From positions 17,653,754-17,717,753 of the forward strand of contig CAIIXF020000011.1 in assembly GCA_903813345.2 (NCBI GenBank): a stretch of DNA of 64,000 bases, read 5' to 3'. The position numbers and the translations under genes are program-made. Shown here piece by piece: positions 1 through 11,107 of the stretch (position 1 is its first letter; every line of letters starts with the position of its first letter). The DNA comes from Owenia fusiformis. Its lineage: Eukaryota > Annelida > Polychaeta > Sabellida > Oweniidae. The notes beneath the pieces are model-generated. The model was given only the letters and a program-made list of their open reading frames with translations, had not been told where the DNA came from and made no database searches.

Positions 1-1172
1 ACAGGGAACCCCAGTGGCCGCAAGAAGCTATACGATGGCCCCCAGAAGCTATACAGCAGCCCCCAGAAGCTACACGATGGCCCCAAGAATCTATATAATG
101 GCCCCCAATGGCTCCCAGAAGCATATACATGGCCCCCAGTAGCCCCTAGAAGCTATACGGTGGCCCCCAAAGCTATATGGTGGCCCATTGGGGGACACTG
201 TATAGCTTCTGGAGGCCATTGTATAGCTTATGGGGGCTACCGTATAGTTTCTGCGGGCCCTTGCATAGCTTCTGGGGGCCATAGTATAGCTTCTGGGAGC
301 CACTGGGGGCCCTGTATAGCTTCTGGGGGCTACAGTACAGTTTCTGCAGGCCCTTGCATAGCTTCTGGGGGCTATCGTATAGCTTCTGGGAGCCACTGTG
401 GGCCCCTGTATAGCTTCTGGGGGCCACTATATAGCTTTCGGGGCCACTGGGGGCCACCGTATAGCTTCTAGGGGCTACTGGGGGCCCTTTATAGTTTCTG
501 GGAGACATTGGGGGCCACCATATAGATTCTGGGGGCCATTTTGTAGCTTCTGGGAACCACCATATAGCTCCTGAGGGTCACTATTTAGCTTCTGGGGGCC
601 ATCATATAGCCCATGGGGGCCACTGGGGGCCACCGTATAGCTTCTAGGGGCTACTGGGGGCCCTTCACATCTTCTGGGAGCCATTGGGAGCCACCATATA
701 GATTCTGGGGGCCATCATGTAGCTTTTTGGGGCTCCTGTATAGCTTCTGGGGGCCATCGTTTAGCTTCTTGGGGCCACTGTATAGCTTCTGGGAGCCACC
801 GTATAGCTCCTGGGGGCAACTAATTAGCTTCTGGAGGCCATCATATAGCTTCCGAGGGCCACTGGGGGCAACCATATAGCTTCTGGAGACCATAGTATAG
901 TTTCTGGGGGCCATAGTATAGCTTCTGGGGGCCCCCGTATAGCTTCTGGGGGCCCCCGTATAGCTTCTGGGCGCCACCGTATAGCTCCTGGGGGCCACAG
1001 GGTTTCCTGTATAGCTTTTGGGAGCCACAGTATAGCTCCTGGGGGCCACTAATTAGCTTCTGGGGGCCAACATATAGCTTCTGGGGAGCACAGTATAGCT
1101 TCTGGGGGCCACTTGGTGCCCCTGTATAAATTCTTGGGGCCACTGGGGGCCATCATATAGCTTCTGGGGGCT
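1..1172. repeat. 21-bp GC-rich minisatellite with an orientation switch
   Basis: Degenerate tandem copies of a ~21-bp unit whose core is TATAGCTTCTGGGGGCCAC. From 1 to about 180 the unit is read on the minus strand (CCCCCAGAAGCTATA). From about 190 to the end it is read on the plus strand, so the array is a head-to-head inverted array with its junction near 180-190. The left end is cut by the window edge. Because the unit is a multiple of three, long spurious ORFs run through it on both strands; I do not call them genes. Confidence 0.93.
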
Positions 1173-1735
1173 TCTGAAACCTAATAATTAATGTATTTTG
1201 CCAGGTTTCACCAAAATCTTCAAATATGGGGGCTGTCAGGGGGGGGGGTTAAATTAATTAAGTTATAATTTTTCTAAACAAATTCATGCGACTATTTATC
1301 TCTAAAGCAAAGGGAGAATAACTTCCTTTAAACTCATTATGAATGTGAAATGTAAAAACCTCATTATCAAGTGATGTTACCATAGCATCTGAAATGTTAG
1401 AAATATTACATAAACCATATGATGAATCATCTTCACTTCTAATCATGCTATATACTTCAGATGCTTTAAGAATCAAGAATATGAAGAATATGATGAAAAT
1501 CAGACTATATGTATACTATTTATATGAATCATTGAAAGTGCATGGTAAATTATAAGATTGGATCTTTAATATACAGGGTCGAGATAACCGTTTTGACCCC
1601 TGTGAATGATAGTCAAAATGCATGTAACCTTTCCACATACTTATTAGTTCAGTTCTAGACATGTACATTTTTACTCAATAAGATTGAAACAACTATGGTT
1701 GTTACTTTTTTTGTTAATTTAATATTCTTTTTATA
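1173..1735. other. AT-rich spacer, no gene seen
   Basis: Follows the minisatellite. It holds a run of about ten G near 1240 and AT-rich sequence with short stop-ridden frames. No splice-bounded coding stretch or repeat of known type was recognised. Confidence 0.6.
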
Positions 1736-2475
1736 ATTGTCAAACAATGACGTTCACAGTAGCTGCCTCCAAAGCTGGATAATTTTGTTAATTCTGATCC
1801 AATTTTGAAGATTTGTTGTCTCTTTAATGTTGCTTATATCTTCCACTCATCAAATAAGGGACAAAACTATGCACACATTCTGTCATACGGCCTCAGTTCT
1901 AATAGATATGTTGCTATACTAGGATATTCTGAACTAAAAATGGATTGATGACGTCACAATTAATGCAAATTAGCTAATTTGCATAACTTAATATTGTAAC
2001 CATATAGTAAATTTAGTAAGGTTTAATCAGATACCAATATCATCTCTATAGACCAAATAATGGCGAAGCTACATTGATTCAAGACTCCAAGGTAAGACGT
2101 AATGTATATTATTGTCAAATAATGACATTCACGATAGCTGCCTCGAAAGTTACATAACTTTCGTAATACTGATTCAATTTTGAATCTGTTTTCACTTTTA
2201 TGTTGCTTATACCTTCTACTAATAGAATAAAGGACAAAACCTTTCAGAAATTTTGCCATACGGCCTCAGTTCTAATAGATTCGTTGCTATAGTTGGAAAT
2301 TCTGAACCAAAAATAGATTGATGACGTCATAATTTATGCAAATTAGATAATTTGCATAATTGAATATCAGAACTTTATTGGAAATTTAACGAGGTTTAAT
2401 TTGGTACCAATATCATTTCTATAGACCAAATAATGACAGAGCTACAAATGATTTAAGATACCAAGGTAAGATGTC
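1736..2475. repeat. Tandem duplication of a ~370-bp segment with CRE and octamer motifs
   Basis: Copy 1 spans about 1736-2100 and copy 2 about 2111-2475, offset 375 bp and roughly 75-80% alike. Shared landmarks are CATACGGCCTCAGTTCTAAT, TTGATGACGTCA and CTATAGACCAAATAATG. Each copy carries a full CRE (TGACGTCA at 1949-1956 and 2322-2329). About 7 bp further on is a palindrome of two inverted octamers (ATGCAAAT then ATTTGCAT; 1963-1984 perfect, 2336-2357 one mismatch). It may be a dispersed repeat that happens to sit in tandem. Confidence 0.85.
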
Positions 2476-3482
2476 TAAAGATGCGTAACCATGGTAACTG
2501 AATGCCGCCATAAAAGTACTATGGGACATTAGTTGGCAATGTTAACAAATGAATTCATTAAATAGACACCCTAGGAATTACAAAAATGTATGTAACTTAT
2601 TCACACCTTATGGGTGCATGGGAACCCCTTGTTCCTACTATACTACTAGTATACATCATAAGGCAAGCCATACTACATGTATAAACAAAAACATAAAGCA
2701 AATTAAAAAGTCGTTTATACGTCTAAACTCTCCTCATTTGGACAAAGTTTATGGTATCTATAAATACACAGACAAACGGAGACTTTCGACATATGATAAC
2801 CGAAATAATTTTTTGCAGAATGTTTATGAGGGGAACATTGCATATTTCGACCTTTGAACGTTAAGAAACAGTTTCCTTTTTTCTGTAAAGATCACAAATT
2901 GCCAATTATTCCTCGAGTGGTTTTTTCTCAACCACGATTGGGTTTTGACGTGATTAATGATATCTTTATTATTCACTATGTAATTAAAGTGGAAATCAAA
3001 AGGCATATTAATGAATGTGGATACGTTCTCTAGGAGGAGAACATCTACTTTGGCATAACCATGGCAATTAGTCATAAGTGCAGACTTCAAACCTTCAGTG
3101 ACCACAGCCACTGTCCATCCCATCGTTAACTGCAAGTATTGTTACACGAAAGTCATCATTACGGAAATAACAAACGTCAGTTAGTTAATTTGATTAATTA
3201 AGAAGCATGGCTTTATTGACCAAGTATCTTCATTGGACTACCAAATTATGAAATCAGTTCATAAAAAGGCAACTCTTTGATCTACTTATGAGACAATAAA
3301 TATATTTTCTCAAAATAAGTTGGCATGGCGAAAATATTTGCAATGGAGAGCCAATAAAAATATGCATCACATTTGTACAAAGAACAAAGAACCGCATATG
3401 GAACATGATTGCCACGGAATCGAGAAGTAGAAAACTGTTGGTCCCCTAGCTAGGTAGAGCTAGCAACCACGTGTCATCTATC
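2476..3482. other. Intergenic, nothing firm
   Basis: AT-rich. An open frame on the minus strand at about 2824-3135 has mildly protein-like composition but no recognised motif and no clear splice sites, so it is not called. Confidence 0.5.
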
Positions 3483-4037
3483 CAGTCCTTATCCCGTTCC
3501 CGGACTATGGTCCTGTGAACATCTCAATCTTTTGCCTGTGCGATTACAACATGGGAGAATTTTTTACTGATCTTACACTTCAGATACCTACTTCAATAGA
3601 TTCCTTGGTAATTTAGCATTCTTTTCGTGTAGTTGAATCCACAATTGTCTGGGTTTATCGGCAGAACGGAGACATTTTCGTTTTTGATCGCAATATTTGC
3701 GTGTAACATTTAACTTATTTCAACCGTCAAATTCCTCCATATTGGTACTTCCGGGCTACATCCGGGACAGCCAAACGGGGGATTCCCCTTTTAAATCCAA
3801 CCGCCATTTTGAAAAGTGATGGAATCTCTCTCGATGAAAAAGAGAAAATGTTCCCGTTCTGCCGATATACCCAGACAATCGGCGGTTCCAATATATTAGA
3901 AGTTACATCTTGAGTTCTATAATGTATTGAGGTAGGTATCTTAAGTGTAAGGGGCGTAGATAATTCTCCCAAGTTGTAATCGTACAGGCAAATGAATGCG
4001 CTCAGTGCAGGACTATAGTCCGGGAACGGGATAATCC
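3483..4037. repeat. Imperfect long inverted repeat with coding-like arms
   Basis: The left arm (about 3483-3700) and right arm (about 3845-4037) are inverted copies around a ~145-bp centre. Both contain, in opposite orientations, CCCGTTCCCGGACTAT, TGCCTGT(A/G)CGATTACAAC, GGGAGAATT and TCGGCAGAACGG. The right arm read on the minus strand is open for about 105 codons and yields TPLTLKIPTSI and IVWVYRQNGNIFSF. The left arm read on the plus strand gives the related TDLTLQIPTSI and IVWVYRQNGDIFVF. The pair may be diverged copies of an exon or of a repeat with a coding past. No family was recognised. Confidence 0.65.
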
Positions 4038-4148
4038 AGTCCCATTACGTATCCACTTGGCACTCAATGTGTAGCCTTCTAAATGAGTAAGAGAAACCTT
4101 ATGCGTTTACTTGCCAGACGAGAAACTAGATTCCATTTGTGTTCAGGG

Positions 4149-4321
4149 AGAACGAGAAACCACCATTGCCCTTGGTTTACTCTGCAAATGAAAAGGGCAA
4201 TCCTTGTGACAAATTCAATATGGTATCCATATATGGCAATCGCTGCAATAAACGGATTGCGATTTATAAAATATTTGAGGGAGTGGACGTCGCTCATGTG
4301 CTGAAAAGCAATCATATATAG
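4149..4321 (+). pseudogene. Possible isolated terminal exon, unknown protein
   Basis: A pyrimidine-rich run ending in GTGTTCAG at 4148 resembles a splice acceptor. The frame beyond it stays open for about 57 codons to a TAG and has protein-like composition (NEKPPLPLVYSANEKGNPC near the start, IAIYKIFEGVDVAHVL near the end). No upstream exon could be paired with it. It might be the last exon of a small gene, an exon relic, or chance. No function is proposed. Confidence 0.2.
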
Positions 4322-5009
4322 ATTAAAGCATGGTTACTAGTATTGATTATTAAGCACCAATGTTTAATCCATTATAAAAAAGTGTTGTAACATCTTTGAG
4401 TGGGTGTAACACTAAAAGGGACATTGACGTTGAAAATAAGTCACAAATATTCAAGACATACAATCTGTACCTTTATGAAAGGGAATATAATTTCCAGCAT
4501 AGTCTCGACTATACGAGGGATGTCCCATTACTAATGAACAGCATGCTAAACCTTTTAATTACTTACTATTTTTATGACAAAGGGCATATACATTGCGTCA
4601 TGTCATAGAAAAAGACAATTGCATTTGAAAATGTCGTCTTATTTCTTCTGCTAATTAACAATGCATACTGTTCAAAATAAATCAAAATAAATGATTTTCA
4701 ATTATTGAACAACCAATCCACGCCATGCGTGTGGAAGTAAGAATGCAACAGTTGCACGGGAAGGACGTTCGATGCGATACAAAGGCAAACGACCACATCA
4801 TAATTAACATGAAACCTATAAATATGAATCCAACTCTAATGATAGAAGCCAAATTACATCGGGCTGAGGACATCATTATGAGCTTCATATATTGAATTCC
4901 ATCGTGGTTGAAATTAGATCTCAGATTTAATCAGCAGCATTGGATGGTGGGTGCTCATGCTGTCAACAAAGGTTTGTCACTACCACAACGTCTAAAAATC
5001 TCAATGAGG

Positions 5010-5178
5010 AATAACGTTCTTGCCCGTAGCCAGGTTTTACAGGAGAGGGGCTTTTGCCAAGGGGGGAGCTTTCTTTACACTTTTGGCTTAACATTCATAC
5101 GAAATGTCCACAGAATGGTGAAAACTGGGGAGCTTCCGCCCCCCCCCCAGCTCTCCCATGGCTACGTGCCTGACGTTT
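5010..5178. repeat. Short inverted-repeat element with poly-C, GTAGCCAGG/GGCTACG ends
   Basis: The ends AACGTTCTTGCCCGTAGCC and GGCTACGTGCCTGACGTT are imperfect inverted repeats about 165 bp apart. The interior holds a G6 run near 5061 and a C10 run near 5142-5151. A second sequence with a poly-C run followed by CGGCTACAGGCCTCG occurs at 61230-61258, so this is probably a dispersed family. Confidence 0.4.
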
Positions 5179-5851
5179 GATGCACAGCGTAACACGTGAC
5201 AAAGCAGAAAGCTATGATTGGTTGATGCATATGTTTACCAGATTAAAGATACGATTTTATACTTAAATATCAAGGGATCAAATCAACCAGTCATTAAAAT
5301 TAGATAACATACAGTATGGGATGTAGAAAATATTATTTCCTCCCTATTAGATATAGTGTACGAATATTTAATGTATTGTTGATTATTTAACTACATTACA
5401 AAATCCTATAGACGTGACAAGAAATACCGGATATAACAAAAGATACATGATTTAAAAAAATTAAATAACCGGGCCTCAGGTTTGAATATTAGCACCTGCT
5501 TCGTTTCCTATTCTTTTTTTCATTTCCTGTTTCAACACAAAACATTAGATTACGGCACAATAGATATAGGTTTGCGCTAACCGATTTTTTTCACTACAAT
5601 GAAAATGATGAATGCATCGTCCCGTGAGAAATAACTACTGTAACATTGGCTCAGTAAGTAGAAACCAACGTGTAATTCAATTTATTCTAAGAAAGTATCT
5701 ATGACAAGTATCTAACAAGTAGCAGCGTTCGAAATTCACGGCCTGCCAATGGCAGTCACTCTTCTTGGCAGTGAACCCAAATGCCAATTTGGGAAATGGA
5801 CTTTTTTACACGTCGTGATCGTAACTGACAATGGATGGAGACTTAGGTCCA
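5179..5851. other. Intergenic, nothing recognised
   Basis: AT-rich sequence between two repeats. Short frames only. No splice-bounded exon, RNA gene or inverted repeat was noticed. Confidence 0.5.
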
Positions 5852-5854
5852 TTA

Positions 5855-6789
5855 CCCCACTATCACACCAAACTAGTTTTCACTACGTTCTCGAAAACGG
5901 GCTTCAACTAGTGTACGGACGGACGGACGGACGGACGGACGGACGGACGGACGGACGGACGGACGGACTGGACGTACTGTGAACAGTTTGGGGTCTATTT
6001 ACAAACTTCATCGAACGTACTCGAACGGGTAGGTCCTCTAGAACTTAGAACATGCTTAAAATGTTCTCGTGGTCATCACGTTCAACAATTTGAACGGGTG
6101 ACAAAGTACTAACGACGAGCTGGACGTACTACGAACGAAACCGTTGTACTTCAATCCTACTAGGGACTTGAACTGTCTGAGTTGAACTGTCTGAGGAAGT
6201 ATTGAGACCGAGGTAAAACTAATTTCAAACGGGTTTAAACTGATTAAGAACGTATTAAAGACTGCTCATGAAACGAGTTAGCAAAAATATAGCTATCACA
6301 CCAAACAAGTTGCAACTGCGTTCTTCAAAACTGGTTTTAACTGTGTGCGAACGGAATGAACGTAGCTGCAACTTTCTAAGGTCTATTTACAAACTTCATG
6401 AACGTTCCCAGACGGGAAGGTGATTTTAGAATTTTGTAATGATTCAAAATTCGAAGGTATACCGTTCTGTAATAAGATCGTGTGACAACGTATTTCAAAC
6501 GAGATGACCTACTAGACCAGGAACGTAATTGCCGTAGTTCAACCTCGCTAGGGAAGCGTTATACAACGCTGTGCAATCGAATATCAATTGCAATAAGTGT
6601 GCACACCGACATGGTGCTATCTGAACGAACTGCGAATGAGATACACGTATTCAAGACTGTTTATGAACGAAGTAGCAAATTATTTTAGACATATTTCCCG
6701 ACCACAGCCAGATTTAGCCCGGGCCGTTTTACGACTTTTTCGTAGGACTGGAAAGAACGGTTGAGAACTAGTTTGGTGTGATAGGTGGG
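5855..6789. mobile_element. 935-bp non-autonomous DNA transposon (PIF/Harbinger-like MITE), copy 1
   Basis: The ends are inverted: CCCCACTATCACACCAAAC on the left and the complement of CTAGTTTGGTGTGATAGG on the right. Both are flanked by TTA (5852-5854 and 6790-6792), a 3-bp target duplication typical of PIF/Harbinger. There is no transposase ORF. The interior is rich in GAACG/CGTTC words and can be matched segment by segment, in reverse orientation, to 31362-32226, so these are two copies of one family. It contains the ACGG microsatellite at 5915-5968. Confidence 0.82.
5915..5968. repeat. (ACGG)n microsatellite
   Basis: About 13 uninterrupted ACGG units lie near the left end of the 935-bp MITE. 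Copy 2 of that MITE lacks the run (it has only GTCCAGTCCGTTCGTACAC), so the run grew after the copies separated. Confidence 0.95.
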
Positions 6790-7093
6790 TTAAATCAAAC
6801 GTTAATACTTATTTTTCGGATTTTTAAAACGATCTTGTTCTAATTGTTTCAATAATTGATCTGTATATAAATTTAGGTCAAGACTGCAATGAAACAAGAT
6901 AATTATTACAATTTATGTGTGAAGGAACAGCCTCGCTTTGAGCAGTCTCGATTTTGATTGGCTAAGAGACCACACTTCCCGGGGATGATTGAAAAATGTG
7001 GAGCTAGTAAATGCTATTTCGATGTTTTGAAATATCGTAAACATTTCGACCCATTTTCACTTTTTAAAGACAAATAAGACTGCTGTAATCAAA

Positions 7094-7384
7094 ATGTCCA
7101 GTGGGGAGGGGCTGGTAACAAATTCCATGGATGATCGAAAAGGCCAAGTTTTCTGTCAAAGTAAAAGCTCAACAAGGGAGTCATCAATCAGTGAGGATGG
7201 TGTGCGTGGTGACCCAACAGTGCAGTGTCCCAGTGCAACTAGTGAAGAAACTGTAATTATTGAAAAGAGAATGATGAACACAGTTAACAATAGAGACATG
7301 GAGTGGTCAGTACCTTTTACAAGCAGTGATGATAGTGCTAATGGCGATGATGATTTATTTATTGCAGCTGCTGATGATATTTAA
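7094..7384 (+). CDS. Small acidic Ser-rich protein, 96 aa, unknown
   Basis: An ATG in an acceptable context (AAAATGT) opens a 96-codon frame. The product is hydrophilic and low in hydrophobics, with Ser/Thr-rich stretches (SKSSTRESSISEDGVRG) and an acidic C-terminus (SSDDSANGDDDLFIAAADDI). It has no signal peptide, membrane segment or recognised domain. The composition looks like a disordered nuclear or regulatory tail rather than random AT-rich DNA. An inverted CCAAT-type motif (GATTGGCTAAG) lies about 140 bp upstream. It may be a complete small gene, a first exon, or a fragment attached to the neighbouring MITE. No introns or homologs were evident by eye. Confidence 0.35.
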   Translation: MSSGEGLVTNSMDDRKGQVFCQSKSSTRESSISEDGVRGDPTVQCPSATSEETVIIEKRMMNTVNNRDMEWSVPFTSSDDSANGDDDLFIAAADDI

Positions 7385-9633
7385 TTTTAAATAGGCATCT
7401 ACATGGTTCTTCCTGCAAACTAATCCCAAATTTTTGGCAATCACATTTTGAAAATTTGAAAAAAACCGATTGCCAGCCTGGCAGTCGCTTTTGACCTGAG
7501 TCGTGAACCGTCAAATTGAAGCGTTGGCACATCTTTGCTAAAAGTGTCAGGTGGCATCAAATAAGCGATCACTAGAGCGGAAGGTTGGGTCGGGTAGGAT
7601 TTGGGTAAAACTTACATTACTTCAGTTTGAAGGATAAGCACTGACATTCATATTATCGTCTTCTCCTATTTACAGTGTGAAATCTGAGTTGAAGATGTCC
7701 AATTTACTTAAGTATACATCTTTAAATGTCACTGAATTTCCACGATTTTCACATGAGTAGGTTACTGTAACACGGCAAAGGTTAATGTCAATAGTTTGAT
7801 TTATTAGAAACACCGCATTGCATAAAAATGGAATCCGTCGAGGCGGTGAGTTCACTGGGATGTCTTTCCAAGCTGTAAATTCACTAAGATGGCCCTTAGA
7901 GGTCCATGTTCCAAGCCATATATGATAAACATGGGATTCGGCCTTCCGCCATGAGTTGACTTGAAGCCGTGAAGTTGGTCCTTCTGGGCCATCTAGTTGC
8001 TTTTGGTTTCCTGCCAGGTCGTAATGTGCTATGGGGTGATGGGATATCTTGTGGGTCTTCTCGTGTCATGAGAATTGAAATTGCACTTAGGAAATTGAAC
8101 AAAATGGTTTCATTTCACTCATAGTATAAGATAACCTAATAAGTTTGATAAAAATCTAGTGTGCCTATAAAAGCTCAATGTTATCTCAGTGGGCCACTAA
8201 GCCACAAAGTGAATTAATCTGGAAAGGAATTAAATTCATATACATTTCTGCCTGACAAATGGTAATATCCCTGAGGTAAACGTAACAAATATGAAAGACC
8301 TTTGCACTGTTATAATATCTTTGTAGATTCAGGTCAATTTCTGCATTAAGATTTTTTTCTTAAAGAAATTCAACTCATGTGGCTCGCTGTGCCGACCAGG
8401 GAAAATGTAATGGTTGGATCGAGATTTGTTCCTTCTAAATCATCCAAATAATAGGCATTTTTTAAAATTCGGCATTATTGGGCATTATATTTCAACATTT
8501 GGGCCCCAATTTTCTTCGGAAATTTTTGTGACTCCTCCTTTATTTTCTGGCTCACCCTGATGTCTTGTTAATAACACTCTTGTAATTACAATGCGAAGTT
8601 GATTAAGCATGATAAAAGTTTTATGTGTGGATGGGGCGGAGTTCGAGCCCCCCTTACCAAAAGTAGGCTATACTATACTACATGAGGCAGGCCAAGCGGC
8701 TCGCAACGACGTTTTCGACGTAAACCTTATTATGTCTAATAGAACATCTTCTTTGGCTTATTTTTGCCTCAACTACTTTTTTGCCTCGACTGTTTTTGTA
8801 TCCCAGCTACGATCTGATATCCTCATCATGATCACCAAACATTCCGTGCTCCTTTAAGAATCTGTCGGCAATAAAGTTTAGTAACTGTGCTGTTGACAAC
8901 CAACATGCACGCAATCACTTTTCTCTCAGTTTTCAGATCCCATGTGATTAGATTTAACGATCTGATGGTTACTACAATTTAGCAAAAAACGAGATCTTTC
9001 ATTTCAGCTCATATTAAAAAGTTATTATGTGGTTATGATATCACCTATGTCTGACTAGTATCAGACCGTTTCTGTCAAAAGCCACCTTGGCTCTTCAAAG
9101 CACGCACAGTAACTTAAAAAACAAATTGATCGAGAATTCAAATAATTGCAAATCCATAAATAATGAAGAGATTAATTGTAATCATCCTTTACAGTAGGTT
9201 CCTGTGTAGGTTCTGTAAACATTAATTGTCAATCATTGTGCTGCACATAATGAAGAATTGCTAGTATGTATTCTTTACTCGGAGGGGCAAATTTAGTCGT
9301 AGAAATCACAATGCTGTATCTAATTAGAACAAGCTGAATATTAGTTCTCCCTCAGATGATGGATCAAACCACTAACGCTAAGTGGGAGTAGCACTCGACT
9401 GTTGTTTACAAAGTGAATTGTTGTGCGAAGCAAACGAAAGTGCGAATACATCAGCGGATGATAAATACAAGTCACCTGCGTTGCGCAGAGGTTAACGTAA
9501 TTACGGGTTAATGTAGCATTGAGCTGGGCAAGACGTATGGATACCGATTCGATAATTCATTCTAGAAATTGTAAGAAATATGTTGGCAGTACTGTAAAGA
9601 GTGATAAATTAGCGGATATTCGTGGAACTTAGA
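7385..9633. other. Intergenic, nothing firm
   Basis: Mixed AT-rich sequence. A minus-strand frame near 7896-8102 is basic and proline-rich, with no motif. A GTTCGAGCCCC motif near 8641 resembles a pol III B box but has no matching A box. No genes are called. Confidence 0.5.
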
Positions 9634-9768
9634 ATGAAAGCTCTACTTAGATGTGTAGTGCTTGCGTTTAGTACAGTTGCGGGGATCTACGTTCTGGGCA
9701 CCAAGACGTGCTTTGAATATCTCGCTTCCAGTGAAAATCCCGGGTGGAAATACTTAAGAAGGCAACAA
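9634..9768 (+). CDS. Possible first exon of a membrane-anchored or secreted protein
   Basis: An ATG with A at -3 opens 45 codons (start MKALLRCVVLAFSTVAG) with a hydrophobic segment at residues about 3-20. That segment could be a signal peptide or a type II anchor. The soluble stretch beyond it (TKTCFEYLASSENPGWKYL) ends RRQQ at CAACAA|GTATGC, a plausible splice donor in phase 0; the frame stops soon after if unspliced. No downstream exon in a compatible phase was identified. The GPCR 300 bp further on has its own start after an in-frame stop, so it is not obviously the same gene. It may instead be a 50-residue ORF by chance. Confidence 0.25.
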
Positions 9769-10072
9769 GTATGCTCTTCATTATGAATGTAATCAAATTA
9801 ACGCAATCAGTCTGTTGTTTTGGAGGATAAGGTACTTTCTTTCAGTTTCTTTATCGATCAAACTCGGAATTTTTCGTCTCAAGATAGCATGCGCAAAGTA
9901 ACGTAGAACAATCTAAGACAAAATGTTGGATAACAAATAAAACGATAGCACTCGGAAGGATACATTTGAGCACACAAGGTAAAATAAGAGAACCTAAGTG
10001 TAAGAGACGAGTAGGGTAAAATAAGCACACAAGACTATTTTAAAACATAACGGCATATTGGATTACACAAAT

Positions 10073-11107
10073 ATGGATACACCAACACTGGCGCAAAATG
10101 TCACGACGACGACGACGTTATTAGAAGATGCAGTCATGGATAACATTACATATGGCAATCAAACATCGATTACTAATACATTCAATGTTCCAATCGAACG
10201 CTTGGTGCCAATTACATCTGTTCTTTTCGTAATCTCAACAATATTAAACTTTGTTTCGATTGCGGCAATCATCTCTGCGCCAGAAAAACATACTGGAAAG
10301 CACATTCTGTTCTTAAATCTAGCAATTGCAGATACTCTAGGGGCGTTCTCTTGCTATTTAGATACAATTTACTACATGAATTTTTATTGGAACCATAATT
10401 CAAACGTAACTATTAACTTTGTGTTGGCTATAGTTCAAAGACAGCTGTTTGTACTCTTCTACCTTGCCTCAGCCCTAACATTACTCGTCTTCGTAAGCCT
10501 TAGGCATATCGCTATTTGTCGACCCACCAAGTTCAACATTGTTGGCACATCTTATCGCATAAGGATCTATGTCGTGTGTATATGGATAACATCGGTGATA
10601 CTCAGTCTACCGCCGTATTGTCACATACTGGAAATGTATCACCCAGTTTCTGTTCATACACGGGTTCTCTGTGATTCTTGGAATTTCATCTGGCCGGGCG
10701 TTCTGCTCTTTACATTTGTAATCATCATGGGACTTTACATTAGCATTAGCCTGCGTCTACGCCAAAGATCTCAACGACTTCGGAACGAACATCAATTGGA
10801 AGAGAACTGCGTTGCTTTGGTGACGACAGTTATCCTCATGACAACGCTCATATTATCTCTACTCCCATACATTCTTATTCGCTTATTAAACTATTCAAAT
10901 GTGCATTTTAAATTTGTTAACCTAAATTTTGCGATTTACATTCCTTACCTGAACTTTATCACGGATCCTCTTATTTACGGAAGGAGAACAAAAAGCATCA
11001 GGGAAGGTTACTCGTTGATAGCAAAACGTTTACGTTGTTACGTCAGAGAAACGTATCAACACGTCAATGGTAAGCACGTTAGCGTTACAGAAGAGACGGT
11101 ATTGTAG
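10073..11107 (+). CDS. Class A (rhodopsin-type) G protein-coupled receptor, intronless
   Basis: Single-exon 344-residue seven-helix receptor. I chose the ATG at 10073 because the frame upstream has only a TTG at 10058 before a stop. The extracellular N-tail has NxS/T sites at N9, N24 and N29. TM1 is ~44-68, TM2 ~77-102 with NLAIAD (D87, position 2.50), TM3 ~117-142, TM4 ~164-182, TM5 ~205-226, TM6 ~245-271 and TM7 ~282-302 ending in DPLIY (298-302). Oddities: DRY is replaced by L143-R144-H145 before IAICRP; TM6 has SLLP instead of CWxP; TM3 lacks the usual extracellular Cys (3.25), while C183 and C200 sit in loop 2. The DPLIY ending and absent Cys 3.25 resemble the melanocortin/S1P/cannabinoid (MECA) branch, but that is inference and the ligand is unknown. 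The C-tail is short and basic. Confidence 0.9.
   Translation: MDTPTLAQNVTTTTTLLEDAVMDNITYGNQTSITNTFNVPIERLVPITSVLFVISTILNFVSIAAIISAPEKHTGKHILFLNLAIADTLGAFSCYLDTIYYMNFYWNHNSNVTINFVLAIVQRQLFVLFYLASALTLLVFVSLRHIAICRPTKFNIVGTSYRIRIYVVCIWITSVILSLPPYCHILEMYHPVSVHTRVLCDSWNFIWPGVLLFTFVIIMGLYISISLRLRQRSQRLRNEHQLEENCVALVTTVILMTTLILSLLPYILIRLLNYSNVHFKFVNLNFAIYIPYLNFITDPLIYGRRTKSIREGYSLIAKRLRCYVRETYQHVNGKHVSVTEETVL

Noticed and set aside
91-1143. Several 70-130-codon ORFs on both strands
   Set aside because: They are periodic translations of the 21-bp minisatellite, whose period is a multiple of three.
2549-3135. Overlapping 100-codon ORFs on opposite strands
   Set aside because: No recognised motif, no coherent splice sites; composition not persuasive.
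5749-5982. 77-codon ORF ending in GRTDGRTDG
   Set aside because: Runs into the ACGG microsatellite inside a MITE.
8641-8651. GTTCGAGCCCC as a tRNA or SINE B box
   Set aside because: No A box at tRNA spacing and no stem pairing.
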